64,000 bases of DNA. It comes from Symsagittifera roscoffensis. Lineage: Eukaryota > Xenacoelomorpha > Acoela > Convolutidae. The translations under genes and the position numbers were made by a program. The notes under the pieces were generated by a model. That model was not told where the DNA came from and searched no databases. It saw only the letters and a list, made by a program, of their open reading frames with translations. Numbering within the stretch: the stretch's first letter is position 1; each line of letters begins with the position of its first letter. The stretch spans positions 35,465,152 through 35,529,151 of the forward strand of contig NC_087066.1 of the NCBI RefSeq assembly GCF_963678635.1. Reading direction: 5' to 3'. Positions 21,414 to 33,142 of the stretch are shown piece after piece.

Positions 21414-22002
21414 TTAATCGGCCTCTGTGTCCAAATGCATCAAAGTGAACTCTGATGGTTCGCTCAGATTTCTGATTACCTGGTGTCCCGCTACCGAGAT
21501 TATTGAATGTATTTTGCTTCCTTGTGGCACCATAGCGAACCTCTTCCCGGATATCACATTTAGTTTCATGCTCAAACTACTTGGTGCTTTTGTTTCTTCA
21601 ACTTCTGATGCCTCGAAGGCCCTCAGCTTCTCCTGTAGTTTCTCATTTTCCAGTTCGAGCTTCACTTTTTGTTCGATCTCCTTTGTTACCAATTCCTGCT
21701 AGACTCTGTTTAGAACATCCCTTGGGGCTGCCCTATAGTCGATCTTGAAGTCATCCGCCGCAGTCACCGGTTCCGGTTCACACGTCTCTTCCGTTAGCGC
21801 CTGCATCTTCTTCCTTGCCAGCACTTGGTTTTTCTTTTCTGCGCGCCTCCGCTTCACTCAACAGGCGAGCCTTGCTGGCTCTCACACCCAATAAAGCTTC
21901 CTCATGCCTTGAATGCTTGATGTCTGCTACAGCATCACAGACAATCTGATTTAAAATGACATTCCAAGTTGCAGAAGAAGCACCTCGGGCCGAATTTTGC
22001 AA
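21414..22002 (-). pseudogene. Gag-protease linker with helical segment
   Basis: 21414-21692 (EIEQKVKLELENEKLQEKLRAF) is a charged helix that looks like a short coiled coil. 21778-22002 (HEEALLGVRASKARLL) continues from the zinc knuckle. A stop and frame change separate the two. It lies between gag and protease in the expected order. Confidence 0.6.
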
Positions 22003-23229
22003 TTACTCCTCTCATGAAATCCTCATGGTCGATCTCTGACGCATCTTCGTCCTCGAGGCTAAAGCCTATTGCTTTCATATTCTGTTTGTAAATTGGGCAT
22101 GCTGACACACGATTGTCCGTCGAACTGCAGTTTGCATAAGAGCGTCTCTTGTCCATATCGTCCCTTGGTTTGTTCCAATTAATCCCTTGGTTTGCTGGTC
22201 CGTTGTTAAAATTGCCATAAATATTCTGGTAATATCCAGATCTCGAAGGAGGTTTCAACGAAAGATATTCTTTTGACTTGAGTTGAGAGTGGTGTGTAAT
22301 GTGTTGCTAACATTGTTCGAAGTTCATCATTCTTCACACCATCGATGAATTTTGAGGCTACTGCCAGGTTCATCCTTCTATTTGACTCATCTGGTTGGCT
22401 ACGCCTTCTCAGAATCTCCAAATCGTCTAGAAACTTGTCTATCGTCTCATCTTCACGTTGCCTCCGTTTCTCGAAACGCATCATTGGTTGGTGTCCCTGC
22501 AACCCAGAGCCAATGCGGTTTAACAAGATTTCGAAGATTTTCTCAGCAGTGTCCCGCTGGTACTGCTTTTTGGCCATCACGCAGTTCAGGGCTACCCCTT
22601 CCAAGTTACTGGTGAGCGCACTGCATTCTTGCCTTTCTGACACGTCTTCTTCCTCAAAATGCAGTTTCATCACCTCTATCCAGGTATCTATCGAGCCATC
22701 AGATTCGTCTTTATAACATCTTGGTTTCTTAAAGACTCTTCTGGACTTCTCACTACGTTCATTGGTTTTAGATAACTTCGTGAGGAATGTCTCCAAAGAC
22801 CTGTTCAGAGGTTCAAAGGCTGTGGCCATTGATGTAGCATCTCTTGGATGCCCCGTTTGAGTATCATTGACTCCTGATAACGGTTCTGTACTTGGAACTT
22901 CCCTTCTGTCCGAATCGCTCGGATCGTTTCTTCCTTGGCCCGCACGACTCCTCCCTGGGCTCCCATGACCCCTTCGGATTGGCAAAATTGGGAGCCCTCC
23001 GGATTGGCAAAATTGGGACCCCTCCGGATTGGGACCCCTCCAGCTTTGTAAAAATAGCTTCTCGGGGATTTTCTAAATTTTCACCCGATACCCTTCCGGA
23101 TACGTTCTCCGATGCTATTATGCAGTTTGAACTAACTAGGACGGGTGTATCGTCTTCCCTTAGACCCTTCCGGATTGAAGTTAAGCCTTTTATTTGAGAA
23201 TTCACCCTAACGGTGAAGGGTCTCATCAC
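21935..23229 (-). pseudogene. gag of element A with CCHC zinc knuckle
   Basis: The frame starts at ATG 23229 (MMRPFTVRVNSQIKGL). It has a short P-I-R/N-P-E-G repeat region, then shifts into 22206-22985 with the gag core (RDTAEKIFEILLNRIGSG, MMRFEKRRQREDETIDKFL, AVASKFIDGVKNDELRTML). After another frame change, 21935-22258 has a C-x2-C-x4-H-x4-C knuckle (CFFCNLECHFKSDC) preceded by a degraded first knuckle. Gag builds the particle and binds RNA. The core is homologous to element B gag at 8033-8441, so A and B are relatives. Two or more frame breaks are present. Confidence 0.85.
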
Positions 23230-23543
23230 TAGCCTAGTTTCGACCTGACTATGGTTTTCTGGTCCCCTTAGCCTTCCCTTTTTGTATAGAACAGCGTAAA
23301 ATTGCCTTATTCAACCATTACTACCCTTTGGTAAGGGTGCCAGGACTTTCCAAAAAAAAATTATATAACGTGAAGGGTCTACCTTCCCGAATTGGTGAAT
23401 TTGTTAAAAACAATCCTAAAAAAAATTTAAAGGTAGCAAACTTCTCAAGTTATTACATTTATGCTAGAGTCGCTAGTTATTTTAGTTACTCCATTTCTCG
23501 AGTGTGCTGGTATGTGAGTTTCTAATTTAGTTTTCTTGAGTTT
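23230..23543. mobile_element. 5' region of element A before the L block
   Basis: 23230-23432 recurs at 26258-26455 and 29285-29480 (ending ...AAAAACAATCCTAAAAAA). 23433-23543 is unique to this copy and replaces the Z block seen in the others. No gene is supported. Confidence 0.5.
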
Positions 23544-23960
23544 GTTTTATAATTGTTATGTTGAGGTAAGGAGAGTTTTAGGTTGATCCATCTGAAATGG
23601 ATCAAAGTTCCATTGTCTAATAAAAAGTAGTTATACGGACTGTTCCGACCCTGTTTTTAACGGCGTTTGCGTATTTTGGGTATTTTGAGACCTAAGTATG
23701 GGGACGTTCTTATTTTCTAGAGTGGGGGTATTTTCGTAGTGGCCTTTAAGCTGTAATGAGGGTTTTAGTCTCATGTCGCAAGTGGACCGAATTGGCTCCG
23801 ACCGTTCGAGGTAGAAAAACACAAGAGATAGTGCCCCTGACTCTTGAGCCAATGGTTAGAGGGCCTATTTTTCTTTAACCTCAAATGTGACTTAAGTAGG
23901 CGACTGTTACACACCGTTTCTACCAAAGCGAATTCTTTTGGTGGTTTTCCTAACATCGGG
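23544..23960. repeat. L block plus downstream part (LTR-like)
   Basis: The longest version of the L block. It starts ATAATTGTTATGTTGAGG as at 3392 and runs through GGTTTTCCTAACATCG. It lies upstream of element A gag, where the 5' LTR would be. The small minus frame inside (MAQESGALSLVFFYLE) recurs in every copy and is a shadow. Confidence 0.55.
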
Positions 23961-24390
23961 TCGACAAAAACGTTACTGTTCTCCGGCTTCGACCAGAACG
24001 CTCAAATTAACCTAATTACATGCAAAATAAGTGAGCTCATGGCTGGGTCTCAGTATCCCCAGACAACGAGGTCACTCCTAAAAACAGGGCTACTACTACT
24101 TACTATATCACTATTGTTTTTGTTCAGTGGATAAAAATCATCATCTCCATCGAAGATGGATCAACCCTTTCCCTCCACTCCTAGCTTCTCATTATCTGAA
24201 AAAGAATCTAGATGTTGTTTAATTTCAATTCAGGACATAACCAGGAAGCTAAAAGTTAGTTTTTATCAGTTCGAGTCCAAGTCTCTAGATCCATCCGGAT
24301 TCTTGAATCCGGGGAAATAACACTCTTATTTCTTCTCCGGAAGGCTGAATTCACGGTTCCACAACCCTTTACCGTTGGCGTAAATGGCTC
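23961..24390. other. Unassigned DNA between L block and palindrome
   Basis: No gene and no other copy in the window. It contains an imperfect 11-bp palindrome, ATCCGGATTCTTGAATCCGG, at about 24294-24313. Confidence 0.4.
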
Positions 24391-24590
24391 AAAAAAAGAA
24401 CAACGGTAGTTGCGGTGGAGATAACGACGAGAAAAAGAAAATCACAACAGAAAATTAACAGAGTTCGCTCCGAGTTGTAACGATTGTGTCGCTACAATCG
24501 TTACAACTCGGAGCGGTCTCTGTTAATTTTCTGTTGTGATTTTTTTTTCTCGTCGTTATCTCCACCGCAACTACCGTTGTTCTTTTTTTT
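24391..24590. repeat. Near-perfect palindrome, 97-bp arms
   Basis: 24391-24487 and 24494-24590 are inverted copies around a 6-base centre (GTCGCT), with only a few mismatches (for example GAGTTCG against CGGTCTC). The right arm contains the 3' tip of the non-LTR element. The other copies of that tip (27581, 30584, 33143) lack the left arm. Confidence 0.9.
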
Positions 24591-25272
24591 ATTTCTTCTG
24601 TTTTTTCTCCAGAATGGCAGTTTCAGCATTTCTCAGAAATGTGACGTCATCGTTCGAAATATAAAAATTTAAAATACCAGAAAATTCTCACAGTTTTTCT
24701 AATCGTTCAAATAACGTCGCTAATGTGCTAAAACTGCTGATTCTCCAGGTCAGTGGCTAACCATCCGAAATTGCATTTTTGTCCATTCTGGTCGAATGTC
24801 ACACGTGTTCTTATTGAAGAAACGTAACCCATATCGATTTTAATTGAAAACGTTTTCAACATTTGTCATCTTCTTTTATCATTACCACTTCCATAACTTG
24901 AATATTCCAAGGATTTTGACTGGAATACGTGATGAAGGGATACCTGACTGTAAATTCGGTTACTATGATACTTTTGACCTTCTGATTACCATTAAAAAAA
25001 AGAAAAATAAGTCAACTGTGATAAAAAGAGCGTGTATACCGCACAGGTTACAGTTGAAGCAGTAAAGCGACAGGGTGTGTGTCAACTAGTTGCCTCAAGG
25101 ATGCATCCAGCGTTCCCGCGCTGAATCGCTAGGTCTAGCTTTTGTTTGAGAAATTTAAAAGCTAGTTTCTCACCTGTTAAGACTGTTATTCGCCTTGCAA
25201 GTCCTTCAAGAAAACTGCAGTAGACCTACCAGCGCCACCCAGTGTTTCCATGGCAACGGGTTCAAAAGTTAC
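24554..25272 (-). pseudogene. 5'-truncated 3' end of the non-LTR element
   Basis: Matches the 3' part of the longer copies (compare 30584-31290): C-terminal codons (ITVLTGEKLAFKFLKQ, then LDLAIQRGNAGCILEATS before a stop) and about 525 bp of 3' UTR. It breaks off at GGCAACGGGTTC, where full copies continue into the zinc-finger/endonuclease region. Truncation at the 5' side is the usual outcome of target-primed reverse transcription. Confidence 0.75.
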
Positions 25273-25753
25273 TCATCTCATTACCCAATGAAGCACAAAT
25301 AAAATTGATTTAAAACCAGAAATAACAAAAATAGGAATATTTTCTATGAAAAACTTATGTGTTTTGTACTTTTAGTCGGTCGCAATACAATAGTCGAACT
25401 TGTTTCTAAAGAAAGAGCTTTCCCTGCTTGGTGCTGCACCAAACAGACAAAACTTGAAGGCAGTAATTTTCTCAAGTGGGCGTCTATTGCACCCACCGAG
25501 TCTTGTATTACCTATGTGCCTTCGGACTGCCCGAGCTAGACCTACTAAAATCTTCAGGGCAATCACTTTTCTCAAAAACGTTTTGGATTTCAATCCACAC
25601 CAATTAGTTTCACACTCTTGTTCAATTTAGTTTTAGTGTCGCGAATGTCCGAGCTTAGACCTGTTTTGTTTTGGCTTGGTTTTTTATGAAAGGCAAGTTA
25701 CCAGTGCAGTCACTGGATCCCAGCCTATCTCCTAATAAACCTAATACCTTTAA
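25273..25753. other. Unassigned DNA, duplicated at 28300-28780
   Basis: Small overlapping frames on both strands (for example MCFVLLVGRNTIVELVSKE at 25357 +) are kept in both copies, as expected for a recent duplication, and match no family I know. A possible splice acceptor (TTTGTACTTTTAG) precedes 25377. No gene is claimed. Confidence 0.4.
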
Positions 25754-26257
25754 CTACTTTCTTTTCTGTTGTCTTCTTAGGTCTTGACAAAACAGTACCC
25801 CTCCGGGTTGACAAAAATAGGACCCCTCCAGATTGGTAAAAACAAGACCCCTCCGGATTGGTAAAAATAGGACCCCTCCGGATTGGCAAAAATGGACCCC
25901 TCCGGATTGGCAAAATTTGGACCCCTCCGGATTGGCAAATATAAGACCACTCCCGATTGGCAAAATTGAGACCCCTCCGGATTGACAAAAAAATGATCCC
26001 TTCGGATTGGCAAAATTGGGAGCCCTCCGGATTGGCAAAATTTGGACCCCTCCGGATTGGGACCCCTCCGGCTTTGTAAAAATAGCTTCTCGGGGATTTT
26101 CTAAATTTTCACCCGATACCCTTCCGGATACGTTCTCCGATGCTATTATGCAGTTTGAACTAACTAGGATGGGTGTATCGTCTTCCCTTAGACCCTTCCG
26201 GATTGAAGTTAAGCCTCTTATTTGAGAATTCACCCTAACGGTGAAGGGTCTCATCAC
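25754..26257 (-). pseudogene. Element A gag leader with expanded repeat, copy 2
   Basis: Starts with the same MMRPFTVRVNSQI N-terminus as element A gag (23229). It runs into a long array of NPEGSxFCQSGGV / LPIRRGP repeats, then leaves gag altogether. It is 167 codons long with no gag core. Confidence 0.7.
25796..26085. repeat. Gag-leader minisatellite (24-27 bp units, about 11)
   Basis: The unit is about GACCCCTCCGGATTGGCAAAAAT with 24 and 27-bp length variants, both multiples of three, so the minus frame stays open. Only about three units exist in the element A copy at 22970-23045. Confidence 0.85.
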
Positions 26258-26316
26258 TAGCCTAGTTTCGACCTGACTATGGTTTTCTGGTCCCCTTAGC
26301 CTTCCCTTTTTGTATA

Positions 26317-27478
26317 GAACAGCGTAAAATTGCCTTATTCAACCATTACTACCCTTTGGTAAGGGTGCAAGGACTTTCCAAAAAAAAATTATAAAACGTG
26401 AAGGGTCTACCTTCCCGAATTGGTGAATTTGTTAAAAACAATCCTAAAAAAATTTCACGTTTAATTTTTTGAATAATTGATGTTTTTATGAGTAAGCTCA
26501 CCTAATTTCTGATCTAATGGTACTAAGATCAACTGGATTTGTCCAGTAGTTACAAAGTTATTAACCAAAACATCTTTTTTTCTAAAGTCGAAAAGTTTCT
26601 CCCTTATAAGTTCCCCCTAACTTTTTTCATCTGAAATGGATCAAAGTTCCATTGTCTAATAAAAAGTAACTATACGGACTGTTCCGACCCTGTTTTTAAC
26701 GGCGTTTGCTTATTTTGGGTATTTTGAGACCTATGTATGGGGACGTTCTTATTTTCTAGAGTGGGGGTATTTTCGTAGTGGCCTTTAAGCTGTAACGAGG
26801 GTTTTAGTCTCATGTCGCAAGTGGACCAAATTGGCTCCGACCGTTCGAGGTAGAAAAACACAAGAGATAGTGCCCCTGAATCTTGAACCAATGGTTAGAA
26901 CAGCGTAAAATTGCCTTATTCAACCATTACTACCCTTTGGTAAGGGTGCAAGGACTTTCCGAAAAAAATTTATAAAATGTGAAGGGTCTACCTTCCCGAA
27001 TTGGTGAATTTGTTAAAAACAATCCTAAAAAACATTTCACGTTTAATTTTTTGAATAATTGATGTTTTTATGAGTAAGCTCACCTAATTTCTGATCTAAT
27101 GGTACTAAGATCAACTGGATTTGTCCAGTAGTTCCAAAGTTATTAACCAAAAAATCTTTTTTTCTAAAGTCAAAAAATTTCTCCCTTATAAGTTCCGCCT
27201 AACTTTTTTCATCTGAAATGGATCAAAGATCCATTGTCTAATAAAAAGTAACTATACGGACTGTTCCGACCCTGTTTTTAACGGCGTTTGCGTATTTTGG
27301 GTATTTTGAGACATAAGTATGGGGACGTTCTTATTTTCTAGATTGGGGGTATTTTCGTAGTGGCCTTTAAGCTGTAACGAGGATTTTAGTCTCATGTCGC
27401 AAGTGGATCAAATTGGCTCCGACCGTTCGAGGTAGAAAAACACAAGAGATAGTGCCCCTGACTCTTGAGCCAATGGTT
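26317..27478. repeat. 581-bp LTR-like unit, two tandem copies
   Basis: 26317-26897 and 26898-27478 each run from GAACAGCGTAAAATTGCC through the TTTGAATAATTGATG (Z) block to the end of the L block (CCAATGGTTA). Single-base differences separate them. The same pair recurs at 29344-30504 and once at 32498-33060. It probably derives from an LTR or its border. Confidence 0.85.
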
Positions 27479-27580
27479 AGAGGGCCTATTTTTCTTTAAC
27501 CTCAAATGTGACTTAAGTAGGCGACTGTTACACACCGTCTCTACCAAAGCCAGTTCTTTTGGTCGTTTTCCTAACATCGT

Positions 27581-28299
27581 CGTTATCTCCACCGCAACTA
27601 CCGTTTTTCTTTTTTTATTTCTTCTGTTTTTTCTCCAGAATGGCAGTTTCAGCATTTCTCAGAAATGTGACGTCATCGTTCGAAATATAAAAATTTAAAA
27701 TACCAGAAAATTCTCACAGTTTGTCTAATCGTTCAAATAACGTCGCTAATGTGCTAAAACTGCCGATTCTCCAGGTCAGCGGCTAGCCATCCGAAATTGC
27801 ATTTTTGTCCTTTCTGGTCGAATGTCACACGTGTTCTTATTGAAGAAACGTAACCCATATCGATTTTAATTGAAAACGACTTCAACATTTGTCATCTTCT
27901 TTTATCATTACCACTTCCTTAACTTGAATATTCTAAGGATTTTGACTGGAATACGTGATGAAGGGATACCTGACTGTAAATTCGGTTACTATGATACTTT
28001 TGACCTTCTGATTACCATTAAAAAAAAAAAGAAAAATAAGTCAACTGTGATAAAAAGAGCGTGTATACCGCACAGGTTACAGTTGAAGCAGTAAAGCGAA
28101 GGGTGTGTGTCAACTAGTTGCCTCAAGGATGCATCCAGCGTTCCCGCGCTGAATCGCTAGGTCTAGCTTTTGTTTGAGAAATTTAAAAGCTAGTTTCTCA
28201 CCTGTTAAGACTGTTATTCGCCTTGCAAGTCCTTCAAGAAAACTGCAGTAGACCTACCAGCGCCACCCAGTGTTTCCATGGCAACGGGTTCAAAAGTTA
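27581..28299 (-). pseudogene. 5'-truncated 3' end of the non-LTR element (duplicate)
   Basis: Breaks off at the same GGCAACGGGTTC point as 24554-25272, so it is a duplicate of that insertion and not an independent one. Confidence 0.75.
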
Positions 28300-28780
28300 C
28301 TCATCTCATTACCCAATGAAGCACAAATAAAATTGATTTAAAACCAGAAATAACAAAAATAAGAATATTTTCTATGAAAAACTTATGTGTTTTGTACTTT
28401 TAGTCGGTCGCAATACAATAGTCGAACTTGTTTCTAAAGAAAGAGCTTTCCCTGCTTGGTGCTGCACCAAACAGACAAAATTTGAAGGCAGTAATTTTCT
28501 CAAGTGGGCGTCTATTGCACCCACCGAGTCTTGTATTACCTATGTGCCTTCGGACTGCCCGAGCTAGACCTACTAAAATCTTCAGGGCAATCACTTTTCT
28601 CAAAAACGTTTTGGATTTCAATCCACACCAATGAGTTTCACACTCTTGTTCAATTTAGTTTTAGTGTCGCGAATGTCCGAGCTTAGACCTGTTTTGTTTT
28701 GGCTTGGTTTTTTATGAAAGGCAAGTTACCAGTGCAGTCACTGGATCCCAGCCTATCTCCTAATAACCTAATACCTTTAA

Positions 28781-29284
28781 CTACTTTCTTTTCTGTTGTC
28801 TTCTTAGGTCTTGACAAAACAATACCCCTCCGGGTTGACAAAAATAGGACCCCTCCGGATTGGTAAAAACAAGACACCTCCGGATTGGCAAAAATAGGAC
28901 CCCTCCGGATTGGCAAATATGGACCCCTCCGGATTGGCAAAATTTGGACCCCTCCGGATTGGCAAATATAAGACCACTCCCGATTGGCAAAATTGAGACC
29001 CCTCCGGATTGACAAAAAAATGATCCCTTCGGATTGGCAAAATTGGGAGCCCTCCGGATTGGCAAAATTGGGACCCCTCCGGATTGGGACCCCTCCGGCT
29101 TTGTAAAAATAGCTTCTCGGGGATTTTCTAAATTTTCACCCGATACCCTTCCGGATACGTTCTCCGATGCTATTATGCAGTTTGAACTAACTAAGATGGG
29201 TGTATCGTCTTCCCTTAGACCCTTCCGGATTGAAGTTAAGCCTCTTATTTGAGAATTCACCCTAACGGTGAAGGGTCTCATCAC
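28781..29284 (-). pseudogene. Element A gag leader with expanded repeat, copy 3
   Basis: Duplicate of 25754-26257 (offset 3027), 167 codons, differing at a few residues. Its minisatellite occupies 28823-29112. Confidence 0.7.
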
Positions 29285-29343
29285 TAGCCTAGTTTCGACC
29301 TGACTATGGTTTTCTGGTCCCCTTAGCCTTCCCTTTTTGTATA

Positions 29344-30504
29344 GAACAGCGTAAAATTGCCTTATTCAACCATTACTACCCTTTGGTAAGGGTGCAAGGA
29401 CTTTCCAAAAAAAAATTATAAAACGTGAAGGGTCTATCTTCCCGAATTGGTGAATTTGTTAAAAACAATCCTAAAAAAATTTCACGTTTAATTTTTTGAA
29501 TAATTGATGTTTTTATGAGTAAGCTCACCTAATTTCTGATCTAATGGTACTAAGATCAACTGGATTTGTCCAGTAGTTCCAAAGTTATTAACCAAAACAT
29601 CTTTTTTTCTAAAGTCAAAAAGTTTCTCCCTTAGAAGTTCCGCCTAACTTTTTTCATCTGAAATGGATCAAAGTTCCATTGTCTAATAAAAAGTAACTAT
29701 ACGGACTGTTCCGACCCTGTTTTTAACGGCGTTTGCTTATTTTGGGTATTTTGAGACCTGTGTATGGGGACGTTCTTATTTTCTAGAGTGGGGGTATTTT
29801 CGTAGTGGCCTTTAAGCTGTAACGAGGGTTTTAGTCTCATGTCGCAAGTGGACCGAATTGGCTCCGACCGTTCGAGGTAGAAAAACACAAGAGATAGTGC
29901 CCCTGAATCTTGAACCAATGGTTAGAACGGCGTAAAATTGCCTTATTCAACCATTACTACCCTTTGGTAAGGGTGCAAGGTTTTTCCGAAAAAAATTTAT
30001 AAAACGTGAAGGGTCTACCTTCCCGAATTGGTGAATTTGTTAAAAACAATCCTAAAAAACATTTCACGTTTAATTTTTTGAATAATTGATGTTTTTATGA
30101 GTAAGCTCACCTAATTTCTGATCTAATGGTACTAAGATCAACTGGATTTGTCCAGTAGTTCCAAAGTTATTAACCAAAACATCTTTTTTTCTAAAGTCTA
30201 AAAATTTCTCCCTTATAAGTTCCGCCTAACTTTTTTCATCTGAAATGGATCAAAGATCCATTGTTTAATAAAAAGTAACTATACGGACTGTTCCGACCCT
30301 GTTTTTAACGGCGTTTGCGTATTTTGGGTATTTTGAGACATAAGTATGGGGACGTTCTTATTTTCTAGAGTATTTTCGTAGTGGCCTTTAAGCTGTAACG
30401 AGGATTTTAGTCTCATGTCGCAAGTGGACCAAATTGGCTCCGACCGTTCGAGGTAGGAAAACACAAGAGATAGTGCCCCTGACTCTTGAGCCAATGGTTA
30501 GAGG
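29344..30504. repeat. 581-bp LTR-like unit, second tandem pair
   Basis: 29344-29924 and 29925-30504. Matches 26317-27478 at an offset of about 3027 bp. Confidence 0.85.
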
Positions 30505-30583
30505 GCCTATTTTTCTTTAACCTCAAATGTGACTTAAGTAGGCTCTACCAAAGCCAGTTCTTTTGGTGGTTTTCCTAACATCG

Positions 30584-32497
30584 TTGTTATCTCCACCGCA
30601 ACTACCGTTTTTCTTTTTTTTATTTCTTCTGTTTTTTCTCCAGAATGGCAGTTTCAGCATTTCTCAGAAATGTGACGTCATCATTCGAAATATAAAAATT
30701 TAAAATACCAGAAAACTCTCACAGTTTGTCTAATCGTTCAAATAACGTCGCTAATGTGCTAAAACTGCCAATTCTCCAGGTCAGCGGCTAGCCATCCGAA
30801 ATTGCATTTTTGTCCATTCTGGTCGAATGTCACACGTGTTCTTATTGAAGAAACGTAACCCATATCGATGTTAATTGAAAACGACTTCAACATTTGTCAT
30901 CTTCTTTTATCATTAGCCCTTCCATAACTTGAATATTCCAAGGATTTTGACTGGAATACGTGATGAAGGGACTCCTGACTGTAAATTCGGTTACTATGAT
31001 ACTTTTGACCTTCTGATTACCATTAAAAAAATAAAAACGTCAACTGTGATAAAAAGAGCGTGTATACCGCACAGTTTACAGTTGAAGCAGTAAAGCGAAG
31101 GGTGTGTGTCAACTAGTTGCCTCAAGGATGCATCCAGCGTTCCCGCGCTGAATCGCTAGATCTAGCTTTTGTTTGAGAAATTTAAAAGCTAGTTTCTCAC
31201 CTGTTAAGACTGTTATTCGCCTTGCAAGTCCTTCAAGAAAACTGCAGTAGACCTACCAGCGCCACCCAGTGTTTCCATGGCAACGGGTTCGAAATTTACA
31301 GTAGAAGGCAGGTCTGAACAGTGGTTTCTTTTGCGGACTTCGGCCTCGGAAGCTGCATTGGCACCGGGAAGAACTCCCATTGGCAGATTAGAGTTTGCCA
31401 AACGACTTATACATGTGAAATCCCATGCCAAGGTCCGTCCTCGCTGCCATGGCATTAGTGTGTGTCCATCTGGTCTGCGTCCATCTTTGCGTAGCAGCCC
31501 GATAGGTTCTAGTGTGGAACTGATCCCGAGTGATTTTATAGAATCTTTAATAGTCATGTTGCCATTCGGATGTCTGATGAACCTGTACTTGATCTTCGGG
31601 CAGACAAGTGCGTGTCTTCCATTTGTTGCTGCGACAGCCACATTTGCACGTGTGTTGTGCGGTTACTGGGGCTCCTATACGCAGACCAGCTGAAATACGG
31701 AACTCATCAGACGCATGATCTCCTAGACGCAGACCCAGCGGACGAGAAGAAAGGACGTCCAGCCAAGCGCCTGAACCTACCGCGCGACACCGTGATAACG
31801 AGCAAGTGAGTTTTCGTCGGTACAATTGCTCAAAATATTTGCGGATTGTTGTTCGTAGATAGGTTTTGTCCAAAATTTTTGAGCGCACTGGGGGGTTAAG
31901 TCTTCAAATCGGTGGTTGCTGAGAGACTCCCAGTGGTCGGCGTCTTCGTTAAAAAGACCAGGATTGCTTATCTCAGGAGCAAGGCAGTGCCGTAAATTTT
32001 CAGTGGAAACAAATGAAGCAATAAATGCTGATGAGCTGAGAGTGCTGGTGTTTGAAAGACCAAACCCTCCTTGTTTCGTGGGCAAGCAAATTTGACTTGA
32101 TCGGAAATGATGCGGTTGAAGATTCTCTCAAGTGCAAGGCGTACAAGTGTATCAATTTCGTCGAGTATATCTGTGTGTTTAAAGGCAGGACTAGCGCGGA
32201 GGACATACATAAGTTTAGGGACAAAGAAACATTTTTTAATGAAAAAGAAAGCGGTTTGACATGGTAAAGAAGCTGTTCGCTGCAGGAGTGTCTTGAGTTT
32301 CGCAAGTTTGTCCATTAACTCTGCTCGAATCGACCGAGTGCCTAGACCAGCCCCAAGAAATGTGCTGTCTTCGGCATCAACGCATTGAATAGTGAGAAAT
32401 GTCTAACGAAAAGCTCTTTCTATCTCCTTTTTACTGCTCCCAAAAGCTGTCACCTCGAATTTCTCATTCAAAAAAGACCCAATTTCTCACATGCTTG
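30584..32497 (-). pseudogene. Non-LTR retrotransposon with restriction-like endonuclease, copy 1 (3' part)
   Basis: The minus strand carries, from 5' to 3', the post-RT region (31968-32315; KLAKLKTLLQRTA, FFIKKCFFVPKLMYVLRASP), a linker (31547-32085), then CKCGCRS and GRHALVC with a following RH (a CCHC/CCHH-type finger), then RRPDGHTLMPW...LAWD. That is an RPD-x15-D pattern as in the restriction-like endonucleases of R2-type elements. The stop of the full protein is near 31109, followed by about 525 bp of 3' UTR without a poly(A) tail. This copy is cut at 32497, before the RT catalytic box, and has a private one-base loss near 31790. Several frame breaks are shared with copies 2 and 3. Confidence 0.75.
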
Positions 32498-33142
32498 TTC
32501 AACCATTACTACCCTTTGGTAAGGGTGCAAGGACTTTCCGAAAAAAATTTATAAAATGTGAAGGGTCTACCTTCCCGAATTGGTGAATTTGTTAAAAACA
32601 ATCCTAAAAAACATTTCACGTTTAATTTTTTGAATAATTGATGTTTTTATGAGTAAGCTCACCTAATTTCTGATCTAATGGTACTAAGATCAACTGGATT
32701 TGTCCAGTAGTACCAAAGTTATTAACCAAAACATCTTTTTTTCTAAAGTCAAAAAATTTCTCCCTTATAAGTTCCGCCTAACTTTTTTCATCTGAAATGG
32801 ATCAAAGATCCATTGTTTAATAAAAAGTAACTATACGGACTGTTCCGACCCTGTTTTTAACGGCGTTTGCGTATTTTGGGTGTTTTGAGACATAAGTATG
32901 GGGACGTTCTTATTTTCTAGAGTGGGGGTATTTTCGTAGTGGCCTTTAAACTGTAACGAGGATTTTAGTCTCATGTCGCAAGTGGACCAAATTGGCTCCG
33001 ACCGTTCGAGGTAGGAAAACACAAGAGATAGTGCCCCTGACTCTTGAGCCAATGGTTAGAGGGCCTATTTTTCTTTAACCTCAAATGTGACTTAAGTAGG
33101 CTCTACCAAAGCCAGTTCTTTTGGTGGTTTTCCTAACATCGT
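32498..33142. repeat. LTR-like W-Z-L block, single copy
   Basis: Same content as the 581-bp units, but starting inside the W part (CAACCATTACTACCC) where it cuts the non-LTR element, and ending at CCTAACATCG before the next element tip. Confidence 0.75.

Larger units (their letters stand above)
8454..23229 (-). mobile_element. Gypsy-type LTR element A (degenerate, with macro-like and SGNH extensions)
   Basis: Reading down the minus strand the order is gag with CCHC knuckle, retropepsin, reverse transcriptase, RNase H, integrase with GPF motif, a macro-domain-like pol tail, a gap of about 440 bp, then a third long reading frame with a coiled coil and an SGNH hydrolase. Protease-RT-RNase H-integrase order is that of Gypsy/Metaviridae. 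Many frames are broken, a DNA-polymerase-B element is inserted in the RT, and the 3' end (with its LTR) is missing at 8454. The 5' LTR should lie above 23229 within the repeat mosaic there. Confidence 0.85.
24554..27580. repeat. Large tandem duplication, unit 1 (about 3,027 bp)
   Basis: Runs from the non-LTR element tip through unassigned DNA, the gag-leader minisatellite and two 581-bp LTR-like copies. Unit 2 follows directly. Constant offsets of 3026-3028 bp between matching points show tandem duplication of the whole block. Confidence 0.85.
27581..30583. repeat. Large tandem duplication, unit 2 (about 3,003 bp)
   Basis: Second copy of 24554-27580, same order of parts, slightly shorter. 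The small differences include a C/T change at the palindrome-side tip and a missing CA near 28098. Confidence 0.85.

Noticed and set aside
23631-23852. Conserved minus-strand small protein (MAQESGALSLVFFYLE) found in six or more copies
   Set aside because: It lies wholly inside the L block and recurs only because the block is duplicated; stops and length changes vary between copies.
31277-31693. 138-codon + strand frame antisense to the endonuclease region (also 33835, 39465)
   Set aside because: Shadow of the minus-strand finger/endonuclease segment, which carries the recognisable motifs.
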